Shown piece after piece: positions 22,639 through 32,179 of a stretch of 64,000 nucleotides of DNA (the first letter of the stretch is position 1; every line of letters starts with the position of its first letter). The stretch is from Paracamarosporium sp. OC-R06-R3. Its lineage: Eukaryota > Ascomycota > Dothideomycetes > Pleosporales > Didymosphaeriaceae. Location: contig JACVRA010000280.1 in assembly GCA_019828545.1 (NCBI GenBank), forward strand, positions 124,001 to 188,000, read 5' to 3'. The position numbers were made by a program, and so were the translations under genes. Under the pieces are notes generated by a model. That model was given only the letters and a program-made list of their open reading frames with translations. It was not told where the DNA came from and searched no databases.

Positions 22639-24156
22639 TTAAATACGTCTCGGCACCGGCCCTACCCCATCCATACCATCCGGCGTAATAGGTGCCATCG
22701 CTCCATACCCACCTGTTCTCCGCTTTTCCCTAAGCTCTTGTGCTCTTCTCTCTGCGTCAGCCTCTTCTCGTTTCCTCATACGCTCTTCGTCGAGTCCCAC
22801 AGTGATGAACTCCGTGTGCGGAGGCTGAGGCTGCGGATACTCCGCAGGCACCGCATTACTGCTTCCACGGCCGCTACTCGCCTCGTCTACCTCTCTAGCG
22901 TATGGGTTATTGTAATTGAAGGCATATGGATTTCTAACAGGAGGGTGTCCTGGGGAAGGCTGGTAAGCGGGTATTGGAGGTGGGGGTGCAGGTCCTGGGT
23001 GCGAATATGTCCGCATACCACGTTGAGTTCCGCGTCCCGCGAAGTCTTCATTCTCAGGACGCCTCACGCCCTCACCGCGGCCGTAGTTTGACACGCCAGT
23101 GTGAGCAAGTGTACGATCCCAGAACGAAGGAGCAGCATTCTCAAAATCTGTGTCTTGGGTCTTAGAACGGGGTATTGCGAGCTCTTGTAGCGCCAGAGAG
23201 CGATTCTGATCGATGCTAAGTTTCTGTCGTAGAATCGATCCCGTGGAGCGTTTGTGCATCTGCGAGGTGGAGCCGGTCTCGATTGTATCGGCGGAGAAGT
23301 GGGATTTGGGTGGGATTTGGATGTCTTCTAGGTCGAAGGGGTTTGAATGTCTTATGTGCGTAGATGGCGGATGCTTTTGCTTGTGCGCATGGTCGTCTAT
23401 GGTGATTCCATTCTCTAGGTCTTTCAGCGTTAGGGTGACGCCCTTGTCTAGATCCTGTTTACTAAGTATGACGCCCTTTCCCGCGCTTTGTGCGGGAACG
23501 TGGATCTTTGGTATCTGCTGATACAGCGTCTCTCTTTGCCGCACCATCTCTGGTGTAACATGCTCCTTGTCTGCAAGGCGCCGCTTCAAGTGTATGATTT
23601 CTGCGTCTCTGGAGGAGCAATCCGCGCAATGTCCTCTGGCAAATCGCCATGCAAAGAAGATCAGTGCACCAAGGAAGAAGAGCGTAGTCAAGACCAGCCA
23701 GACGATTATGAGAATAGGAAGCGTGTTGTTAGAATGCGCTTCGAAAGGTTCTTGCGGCTCTGGCGTCGGCCATCCTGTCGGCAGTGCTGGGATAGAACTG
23801 GGCGTAGTAGGGGTTGATGTAGTCGAGATGAGGGTACTGTGTAGCAGCCTGCTGTTCCGTGTTGAGCTTGGGAGTGACGAAGGTAGACTTGAGGTTCGAA
23901 GTACCTTAGAACGTGAGACGGTAGACGAGCAGGTAGTACCCGATATGATAACCATAGAAGACTGAGTTATTGTTGAGATTGCTTCTGGTCTTGATATCGT
24001 GGGTAGGAAGGTTGCATGCACAGTGGTATAGTCTGTGAAGGTGACGACGACGGTTGTATGGTTGCTAGCCATCGTTATCTTGTGTGCTTGAAGCGCAGTA
24101 TTGCTGTCACTTGGGAAAGTTCTACGGGGTGGTCTATCATGATAAGTACTTGACAC
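22639..24156 (-). CDS. Single-pass membrane protein with Ser/Thr-rich outer domain
   Basis: 505 residues in one exon. The first Met is at 24156; an in-frame Met at 24072 (MASNHTTVVV) is a good alternative start. Residues about 30-140 are very rich in Ser, Thr and Pro, suited to heavy O-glycosylation. Residues 145-170 form one strong transmembrane helix. The remaining ~330 residues are a cytosolic tail with a charged segment, a proline-rich stretch (PGPAPPPPIPAYQPSP) and an arginine/glutamate-rich end. The layout resembles fungal cell-wall stress sensors of the Mid2/Wsc kind, but I see no WSC cysteine domain and no clear homologue, so the assignment is by architecture only. A similar shorter protein follows at 25603 on the same strand. 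Confidence 0.65.
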   Translation of the reverse strand: MSSTYHDRPPRRTFPSDSNTALQAHKITMASNHTTVVVTFTDYTTVHATFLPTISRPEAISTITQSSMVIISGTTCSSTVSRSKVLRTSSLPSSLPSSTRNSRLLHSTLISTTSTPTTPSSIPALPTGWPTPEPQEPFEAHSNNTLPILIIVWLVLTTLFFLGALIFFAWRFARGHCADCSSRDAEIIHLKRRLADKEHVTPEMVRQRETLYQQIPKIHVPAQSAGKGVILSKQDLDKGVTLTLKDLENGITIDDHAHKQKHPPSTHIRHSNPFDLEDIQIPPKSHFSADTIETGSTSQMHKRSTGSILRQKLSIDQNRSLALQELAIPRSKTQDTDFENAAPSFWDRTLAHTGVSNYGRGEGVRRPENEDFAGRGTQRGMRTYSHPGPAPPPPIPAYQPSPGHPPVRNPYAFNYNNPYAREVDEASSGRGSSNAVPAEYPQPQPPHTEFITVGLDEERMRKREEADAERRAQELREKRRTGGYGAMAPITPDGMDGVGPVPRRI

Positions 24157-24643
24157 GGACGTCGTATCTTTTATTTAAGAGGGAGGATGTAAAGATACGT
24201 AGCGTATGTTGTTGCACAATGGACTTCACAATGCTAGTAGGGTTAACCAATTCATGATGGTAGAATCACAATGATAATAGGCTATTCAATGTGGAGTCAT
24301 TAGAAAGTGATTTCTGAATGAGCTCGAAGGTACTCTTTAATCTTGAGATTATAGAAGCCTTGCAGTACGAAATCGAAGAATATTCTCGTATTTCTTAGTC
24401 TAGTATTCTACGAAAATACGATTTCAAAGTGTACAAGGTGGATTTATTTAAGCCCAGATCCGCAATTCCTAGTATTGCTCACAGAAGAACCCAATCATGG
24501 AACAATACCGCTGGTGGTTATACTGCTCTAACTGGCTCAGGTGAATATAACCAATGTACTCAATCAGTTGGATGAAACTTTCAAAATGTCAATTGGCCAC
24601 TGGCTGCCACTGGGACTGCAATAACAGAACGGAAGCTATGGTC
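24157..24643. other. Intergenic between two same-strand genes
   Basis: About 490 bp, AT-rich. It includes the promoter of the gene ending at 22639. Nothing else seen. Confidence 0.5.
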
Positions 24644-25603
24644 TCAATTGCTGTTTTCAAGGTCAACCTCTTCGAAGTTGTCGTCATCGCGATCGCTACC
24701 GACAGTGACAACTTGGCTCATAGGACGGACTCCGTCCTTAGTTACCCTGATTAAATCAGGAGGCGATGCGGACCGCATACGCACAACAGTCGCATCTTCA
24801 ACATTGACCACTATGGTAGGTGATTGGGAGAGGTCACTGGTGCCGTCTAATGCCGGATACATTAAGCTGAGATCACCACGGTACGTTTCGTAAGAACGCA
24901 TGGTGTCACGCTGAGGGCTTGATGAAACAGCGCCGGGAGTCGCGTTCTCAATTGACACTGCTTCAGATGATATATAAGTTCGAACCGAGGGCGATGCGAC
25001 ATTGACAGGCATACTCCTCAAAGGCCACGAGTCTCTCGTCGCGTAGGAGCTGCTCAACGTCGTTGTGGCAGGGCCTATATCTAGAGCTGGCAAAGACGAA
25101 GCACTTTCTCGTTGTACGTGACGTGTTCCGGCGTTCTCATTCGACGTTCGGATCCACGGAATCTCACGATCAGCCTTGATCCAAGCTAGCCATTGTTTCT
25201 GTTCCGCCCGGGCTTTCTTCTGCGCTGCCAGAAGAGCCTGGCGGTTCCGAAATTTTGGCAGCCCAACACGCCATGTCCACACACTTACCGCACAAAGAAG
25301 CACTGCACCGAGGAAAGTAAGACCAATAATTGTGTTAGTGTGCTTGGCTGCCCAAGCATAAGCCGCAGTTGGAAGGGGACTTGCTGATGATGTGACCGAA
25401 GCCCTTGATGTAGAGATTGTAGGAGCCGATGCCTGCATGGCTGCTGCCAAAGGTGGAAATCCTTCGATGTCACTTAAATGCGATCCAACTCTGAGTCGCG
25501 TGTCTGTTTGGGCTGGCCCAATAGATTCGAAATTCGTCTCAGTTGAACATCGATTGGTCGAGCACGGAGTTGCGTACGTGAACCCACTCAAAAAGGGCGC
25601 CAT
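24644..25603 (-). CDS. Single-pass membrane protein, Ser/Thr-rich
   Basis: 319 residues, single exon, start at the Met at 25603 (MAPFLSGFTY). The outer part (about residues 1-88) is Ser/Thr/Ala-rich with two cysteines near the start. One transmembrane helix lies at about 91-111, followed at once by a basic coiled-coil-prone stretch (FRNRQALLAAQKKARAEQKQ). The cytosolic tail is serine-rich and ends in a strongly acidic segment (DRDDDNFEEVDLEN). No known domain is recognised. It shares layout and orientation with the neighbour at 22639, but residue similarity is not evident by eye. Confidence 0.6.
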   Translation of the reverse strand: MAPFLSGFTYATPCSTNRCSTETNFESIGPAQTDTRLRVGSHLSDIEGFPPLAAAMQASAPTISTSRASVTSSASPLPTAAYAWAAKHTNTIIGLTFLGAVLLCAVSVWTWRVGLPKFRNRQALLAAQKKARAEQKQWLAWIKADREIPWIRTSNENAGTRHVQRESASSLPALDIGPATTTLSSSYATRDSWPLRSMPVNVASPSVRTYISSEAVSIENATPGAVSSSPQRDTMRSYETYRGDLSLMYPALDGTSDLSQSPTIVVNVEDATVVRMRSASPPDLIRVTKDGVRPMSQVVTVGSDRDDDNFEEVDLENSN

Positions 25604-26270
25604 ACTTTCGATCCAGCAAAAGCAGTTGGCGGGAGTAGTTGCATGCGATCGCGATCAAGTTAACATAAATGAAATATCTGCATGAGGATCGTGAATATAC
25701 ATATACCATGGGCGAACAATACGTTGCATTGTGTAGATCTATGCCCGGTTATTTACAATGTCTGGATGCGATGTTGAATATAGATTAAATAGAAGTCTAC
25801 GAAGATGCCTATTTGTTTCAGTATGCTCTAAAAGACTAAATCGAGCTCATGGCAGTCGAAAGTATTCCCATGGCGATTTTGAGATTAGGATTTGAAGTTT
25901 CTGATCTGGTCGTGTCACACGAACGTTAATAGATACTACGGCTTGCTCCTCCTCCAACCGGTCAGACAACCATATAGTCCCGATTACAACCCCTTAGAGA
26001 TATATGATAGACTGACTCTTTAGATGTTTGGCGATGCTATCTCCACGATGTCGGAGTCGTAAACAGAACTTGATAGCTGGCGCCCGGCGAGATTCGGATC
26101 GTGTGTGGCTGGTGACTGGCGCAGGTGGCTGTGCACTGAATTCTCGACACCAAGAAATCCACGTTGACAATCCCATGGAAGCAAACGTCGTTGCTGCACA
26201 AAGTTCGATCAGCTAAGACGCTTAACATTGTTTTTCTTCAAGGTCTCGAAAAAGCTGGCATGCAGTCTAC
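25604..26270. other. Intergenic, divergent promoters
   Basis: About 670 bp between divergent genes. No gene or repeat seen. Confidence 0.5.
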
Positions 26271-27650
26271 ATGCTCCGTTTGATGGGATTCCGTTGGCGA
26301 CAATTACTCCGACTCTCTTTCTTGTGCGCCACCCTGCTTATCGTTCGATACATTTGGTCCTCTTCAGAGCCTCAACCGCGCACAATGTCTTCAGAACAAT
26401 CTGCACATGAAGTTGCATCATCTCTTCTAGCTACCCAAAGTCTGCATCTCAAATCCCTAGAGCTGCTACAATCGCTATGGGCGGGCTACGGTCAGATATG
26501 CCGCATCACAGCAACCCCAAATACATCTCCCAACTCATCGGGCGCAACATCAAGAACAGCATCGACAGCCACTTCCAGCGTATCTACCCCACAGGAAGTC
26601 CAGTCATACGTTCTGAAGCTCATTACGCCTCCACCCACAAAAGCGAATAACGAAGGCCATACGCGCAAAATTCTCAGCTACCAAGTCGAGCAATACTTCT
26701 ATACTAACCTAGCACCTCAAATGCCACTTCATATCCCTGTTGCGAAGCATCTAGCTAACATATATGAGCCGCGCCCGGATGGAGGCGTATCGATGGCCAT
26801 GATCATCACCGACCTTAAGCAACTATACCCCATTGCAGGCGAAAAGCGAGATGTCCTCAATGGAATCCAAGTTCATGCTGCGCTCGACTGGCTCTCTTCC
26901 TTCCACGGTTTCTGGTGGCCGCGCATCCCTACCTTGGATCGCGCTCAACTCGTCCGCCCGCCATTGCAAGAAGTCACGACTGACGGTCAAGATGCGCGCA
27001 ATAAGACAGTCTGGCTCAATGGAGGGTACACATACCTTGCTACGCGTAGGAGCGAGTACGCCAACCTGGCAGCAGATCATGACTCAGAGTGGTGGACGTT
27101 GACAGATTGGGAAAAGGACGAGTACTCCATTGCGGAGCTGGTGGCCAGTGTCTTGGAGCCGAAACAAAGAGGGTGGAGTCCCGTGGAAGAATATGTGACG
27201 CTTATCCATGGGGATGTGAAGAGTGAGAACCTGTTCACAAGTAAAAGTGGAGAAGAGGTCGTTTTTTATGACTTCCAGTACACGGGACTTGGATTGGGCG
27301 TATGTGATCTCGCAAAGCTTTTCACTTGCTCGGTGCCACTCACTATGCTTGTTGATGGTAATATGTCAAAGGAATTGGCGATGCAAAAGGGTGAGAAGAA
27401 GTTGCTAGAGCGGTATCGGGATAGATTGATGAAGGAGTCTGGGAAAGAATATGCATGGGATATCTTCGTGAACCATTGGGAGACTGCTTTGGTTGACTGG
27501 CTGAGATTTCAGGCGAGTTGGGGATTTTGGGGGAATACAGAGTGGTTGGAAGCCAGAGTGCGATTCATTCTGAAGAACGAAAAGTGGAAGGAAGCTGTCG
27601 CGGGGAACGCGAGGATGGCCGGTCTTTGGGACAAGAAAGAGCTGCCGTGA
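26271..27650 (+). CDS. Kinase-fold phosphotransferase, APH/EcKinase (CHK)-like
   Basis: 459 residues, no intron. The Met at 26271 gives a basic start and a hydrophobic segment (residues about 11-29), a likely membrane anchor. Another in-frame Met at about 26384 would remove it. The kinase-like fold of small-molecule phosphotransferases is shown by the catalytic loop LIHGDVKSENLF (Asp and Asn) and the metal-binding VVFYDFQYTGLG. The DFQ form is typical of ecdysteroid-kinase/CHK-like proteins. The N-lobe region contains VLKLITPP as the likely lysine strand. The substrate, perhaps an alcohol or sterol-like small molecule, is unknown. Confidence 0.8.
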   Translation: MLRLMGFRWRQLLRLSFLCATLLIVRYIWSSSEPQPRTMSSEQSAHEVASSLLATQSLHLKSLELLQSLWAGYGQICRITATPNTSPNSSGATSRTASTATSSVSTPQEVQSYVLKLITPPPTKANNEGHTRKILSYQVEQYFYTNLAPQMPLHIPVAKHLANIYEPRPDGGVSMAMIITDLKQLYPIAGEKRDVLNGIQVHAALDWLSSFHGFWWPRIPTLDRAQLVRPPLQEVTTDGQDARNKTVWLNGGYTYLATRRSEYANLAADHDSEWWTLTDWEKDEYSIAELVASVLEPKQRGWSPVEEYVTLIHGDVKSENLFTSKSGEEVVFYDFQYTGLGLGVCDLAKLFTCSVPLTMLVDGNMSKELAMQKGEKKLLERYRDRLMKESGKEYAWDIFVNHWETALVDWLRFQASWGFWGNTEWLEARVRFILKNEKWKEAVAGNARMAGLWDKKELP

Positions 27651-28022
27651 TGAGATTCGAGGTCTGGTGGAGAGTTGACCTGGTTCCTTTGAGACTTCTT
27701 GGGAGATGCGGGTCTCATTACGCATCAGGTTTAACTCTTGGTTCAAAAGGTCTAACTGATACAGTTATCACTTTACTCCAAGGCAAACTTCATGCCATTC
27801 TACTGGTGCTGCGTTAAGCATGAATTGATTTGAGTGATGGAGCTGTTGTGAGCGATGAGTGCACGACTCTCAGCCTCACAAGGTTAGGGTCCTGATTATC
27901 CATCGATTGATCGTGATTATAGAAGTATCAGCACTCGAACGAACCTTCCATTCCCATCATCAACATTCAGCAAAACTTCCAAAGATCGTGACGTTTTAAG
28001 AGAATACTAAATGAGCGCGAAC
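27651..28022. other. Intergenic, convergent 3' ends
   Basis: About 370 bp, nothing recognisable. Confidence 0.5.
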
Positions 28023-30793
28023 CTAAACTGGCCCCGGAGCTTCCTCTTGCTGATCATCCTCCTCATTTTCCCACGTCGGATGATCTGGATCATACGGATA
28101 CACTCCGATAATATACCCACCAATATATGTCTCCCGCCTTGACTGATTTGCAGTCAAATTGTACAAGCCAAGCGGCCCCGCCGTTCCAAAACTTTCCACC
28201 TGACTCGTTCCGTTGAAATGATTGATTCGCACTTGGTGTTTACTCGCCCTGGAAGCATCACCCAGCAGGTAATTCTGCGGCGAGATGGTTATTCCGGACT
28301 GAGCCAAGGTGAAAACAGTGTTAGGCAGGTCGGATGTGTCCGGCAGATGATGTGTCCCTAGATTAAAGTATATGACTAGGTCTTCTTGCTCGAGAGACTC
28401 GCCGTCGAAGAACTTGTCAAAGTCAACGACAGGGTCATAAGGATCGAGCGCATTGTAGGCGTAGGCACTACGCGGTTCGCTATCTTTCTGCTTGAGAACG
28501 TAGAGGGGGTGGGTGGCCCAAGCGGCGGAGCGACCGAGATTGGTGGAGTTGACAACGGTCGAGTGAATAGAGCTTCCTGTGCCTGGAGGAAGGTCAGCTC
28601 TGACAATCGATACGGACACTGACGGTAGGAACGTACTTGGAACAATCTTCCAACCCGGATATTCGCCGTACCGGTTGGGTGCGTCTTTGTTCACAACGGA
28701 GTATGAGGCTGCGCTGTTGGGAGCCCAATTGATCTTTCCGTCGTCTTCGTTTGTGATGAAAGATCTTCTCACCCCCATGGTACTGCGCGGGTAACCCTGC
28801 GACCAAACATATCTGGAGGAGTCAGAGGTTGCATCAACATGTGTAGGCTGGATCGTACGAAGAAGTCTCTGGAACGAACTCTGTCTTCAACAGACTATTC
28901 TTCGTTCCTCTTACATCCAAATCCAACTTGTAATTCAGCACGTGGTCGTGCATAGACCCGGATATGTAGTCATGCACCTTGAAGCCATAGCCTTCATTAT
29001 GTGCCCAGAAGGCGCTCTGAATATATCCAGAAGCCCTAACAAGCACCTGGATCGACCCATCAAGGGAGAACTCATATGTGAACTGGTAATCATAATTTCC
29101 GATGCTGCATACTGTACGCAGTATAAAAACCACATTCTTGGTTGCACTGACATAACGTGCTGTGGAGTGTCGTTGAATTGGTGTATCCTTCTGGAATTCG
29201 AACATGCAGATGCTGTTGGGATGGATGTGGATCTTCTCTTCAGTGTAGTAGGAGCTGTTGATATAGGTGGCATAGGAAGGACAATCAGTGCCACGGACTA
29301 ATTCGAACGAAAAGGGTCCAAATCCGTAGAAAGAGTCAAGGTATGAGGTTCCAGACTGGTAGGGGTCGGAAGATGCGTAGTGTGCCAAGGCCTCTTGAAG
29401 GCCAAGCTCATAGATAATGCGCTCACCTTTGTAACGAATGTCGTAGAGGGTGAGACCTACATCGCGGCTGAAGGAGATAAAGAACGTGAAGTCCACTGAA
29501 GGAAGTCAGCTCGTAGGAGCGTTGAGGAAGTACAAAGGCGCGAAATGGTGAGATGAGCTTACTCCACTCTACATAATTTTGCGATAGGTCGAGACCGTAA
29601 CGGGCAACGTCTGGTTTGATCCGCAATGGTGGGCTGTAGTCCTCCAACGGAAGGTATTCCCCAGTCCAATCTGTGTGTGTCCATTTCTGATCGGTCTCGT
29701 ACTTCGTGACTACAACGGTGCCGTTCTTCCAGGCGGCTTTCAAGTCTCTAATGGAGTTAAAGAAAGCACCGTCTACCAGGTTAGCTCGACTAGGTACAGT
29801 GCGGGTCCATCGAATCCTTACCATAGTACCATCCAAGTGGTTTCCATCCATCCGGGTCTCTCCCAGTAATGTTGAGCTTGAAGTAAAGCCCCTGCGGTAG
29901 CAATGTCTCCACGTCAAAAGAGCTCGTGGGTTTCCTCCCAAATTGGTACCAGGATACCACACTACCATCCTCAAACCAAAGCGGATCAATGCCCCACGCA
30001 CTAAGGGTACCATTTTTTTCTCCTTCGTATACCGCTCCAAGAAGGGCATTCATCACTTCTTTGACGTCTCTGTCATCTGTGAGGTCCTTAATAAATTCTT
30101 CAACAGCTTTTTCGTCTGCATTGTACACTCGTTGGATGGGAATCTGTTTGTTGTAGATGAAGGTCAGGGGCTCAACTTCGGTTTGAGGACCGATAGTGTG
30201 AGATCACGCAGAGGGTGATCAAAAAGNNNNNAAGCTCCTGCACCAAAGCTCCTGCCGTCACAGATAGGCAGCGGTCGAATGACATATTCCTGAATATAAG
30301 GTTTGTCAGTGGCGCCAAACTTGATGCTGGCTTTGGCGGTACGCGCTGGAGGCTCGGAGAGTTGGCCATTCAGAAACGGAAGGATGGCGGATTTGTTGGG
30401 TGGCAGCAGTTCAATATTTAGAATCACATTGTCCCAGCTGTTGAGTGACTTCAGCATCGCGCTCTCAGGCATTAAGATGGTGAGATTTTACCTCGTCGCA
30501 ATTGTTGTATTTGTGAGGTTGAGGGTTTCCTGCTTATGGAGGAACTCAGTGACGTTCGCTGCTTCTATGTCACTCAGTGGGAGGAAGGCATTTTCGAAGG
30601 GTGCGCTGATTGGAACGAAAGTATCTCCTGGACGGGCAAGAGCCTCTCCGCGACGTTGAATGTCTTCGCCGCTATGATGGCCAAGCTTCTTCACCCATTG
30701 TAGTTTTGGCCACGGTCGTGGAGAACCGCGGCATTGCGTTATTAGCAAGGCAATAAAAAGAAAGCAAAGAATGGTGTTGCCTTGAAGAGCCAT
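28023..30793 (-). CDS. Secreted copper amine oxidase (primary-amine oxidase)
   Basis: Oxidises primary amines to aldehydes with release of ammonia and H2O2, using copper and topaquinone. Seven exons fit: 30793-30492, 30437-30262, 30175-29822, 29772-29563, 29495-28859, 28812-28637 and 28582-28023; 2415 nt, 804 residues, the usual size. A signal peptide begins MALQGNTILCFLFIALLITQ. The topaquinone precursor Tyr is in IGNYDYQF and the catalytic Asp region is YLDSFYGFG. Copper ligands lie in SMHDHVLNYKLDLDV and in the C-terminal GTHHLPDTSD. Many N-glycosylation sites suit secretion. The 5-N gap at 30227-30231 falls inside the second intron of this model, so the gene need not be broken. The GTGACG donor there is weak, so that join is the least certain. 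Confidence 0.9.
30227..30231. other. Assembly gap (5 N) within amine oxidase intron
   Basis: Five N bases beside a short direct repeat of AAGCTCCTG. In the preferred gene model the gap lies in an 86-nt intron (30261-30176). If it were exonic, the reading frame would change across it. Confidence 0.9.
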
Positions 30794-31157
30794 AATGTCT
30801 CTGGAGAATAGAGTTGACGAAGCGACTGTATCAGCATCCATATGACAGACTTCTTATACGTCAATGAACAACTCCGTGAGCGATCCAAAAACACTAAGTC
30901 GGATCGTGTCCCCAGAATCGGTTCACCGCATGTTGATAGCAACAGCGTACTCAATATTGCACAACTGCTGCACTTCTGTTTGTTTTCGGCAACCCTGGAA
31001 CCACAATGTTTGATCGCTTACTGCGTGGCTGTAGCCACACATTTACGATCAGATAAGTCTTCAAATCGACTATCATTTCATCAGTATATGAGCTTACGAC
31101 TATAAGTCGTATGCTGAACTGATTCTTGCTATTTTGTGCACGATGAGAATATGTCAC
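30794..31157. other. Intergenic, amine oxidase promoter
   Basis: About 360 bp. The frame extends 16 codons upstream of the chosen amine oxidase start. No clear TATA box or other element. Confidence 0.45.
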
Positions 31158-31957
31158 TCATAGCCCGTTCGTGATGGGAGGATACCCGGGTATCACCTTG
31201 TAACAGTGGCACTGCGCCTCTCGGCTCTTCCCGCATCTAGGGTTTAACCAGATCTTTGGTAAATATCCTTGGTTATCCTGCTTTATAGGTAGGCAAACCC
31301 GACAATGTTGCACAGTGGTGCATACTGCCGAAGAAAGCAAAGTGTTCCAGATAAACCAGAAATTTGCTCTATCATATTCACTAATTACTGAACTGCTTCG
31401 CTGGATGGTTACGTAGCAGGCGTTCAAATCCAGTGTAACCTGCGGGGCGTCCGGGGGCGTTGTATCTGTACATAGGTCCCCCAGATAATATTTGACGGGC
31501 CCATATGGGGTGTCAATGTACACAGCGTCATGCGACCGATCAGCTTCCAAACGCGTCTTGTTGCCTAAAAGTATGCACGCAAAGAACAACAAATTCCAAG
31601 CCGTTGCCTATACTCTCAGTACGTAAATCGGAATAGGAGATATTATAGATCTTGCCAGCGCACGATGGTCCCACTGCCTTGGTCGTTACATCATAGTCAT
31701 TGAATGTCTCGCATCCCGTCGCACGTTCTCTAATATCACCCTAGACAACGCAGCTACAACATGCGGCAATGGCTCAACCCCGCTGTGTCGCAACACCTTG
31801 TGCCGAGTTTTCCATTCCACTTCGTTACACACAATACGCTTCCTGGCCTTCGAGCCGATCGATCCCGTCCTGAAGAGGAATTACACAAAGATGCCCTAAG
31901 TGTACCTTGCCGTAGCATTATGACTTCAATGTACAGTTTGAGATACCTAAGTAGCAT
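31158..31957 (-). CDS. Putative cysteine-rich protein, four exons (cryptic)
   Basis: I infer exons 31957-31947, 31869-31797, 31740-31623 and 31564-31158, total 609 nt, 202 residues. The last three joins each have proper GT/AG ends and keep one frame across introns of 77, 56 and 58 nt. The predicted product holds eleven cysteines, including HCRVC and QCHC near the C-terminus, plus N-glycosylation motifs (NIS, NKT), which suits an extracellular protein. However, the 11-nt first exon gives no signal peptide, so the true N-terminus may lie elsewhere. No family is recognised. Alternatives: a pseudogene or a chance chain of frames. Confidence 0.4.
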
Positions 31958-32179
31958 ACACGCGTACCAAGAACTTCTTCTAGAAACAAACGACTCCACG
32001 AGTTGCTGCCGAAAGGTGGTAAACGATGTGATGCTCACGTCTTAGGGCCACGCAATCACAAACAAACTGCAAGGGACTTGTGAATAAAAGCTTGGATTTG
32101 GCGGCGTACACCAAGAACTTCGTCTTCGCAACACACTGCGACGTCATACATGTCAATTCCCACTGAGCCTACATCGCAA

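Noticed and set aside
29423..30049. Long minus-strand frame inside the amine oxidase
   Set aside because: It reads through introns and mixes frames of the amine oxidase exons; explained by that gene.
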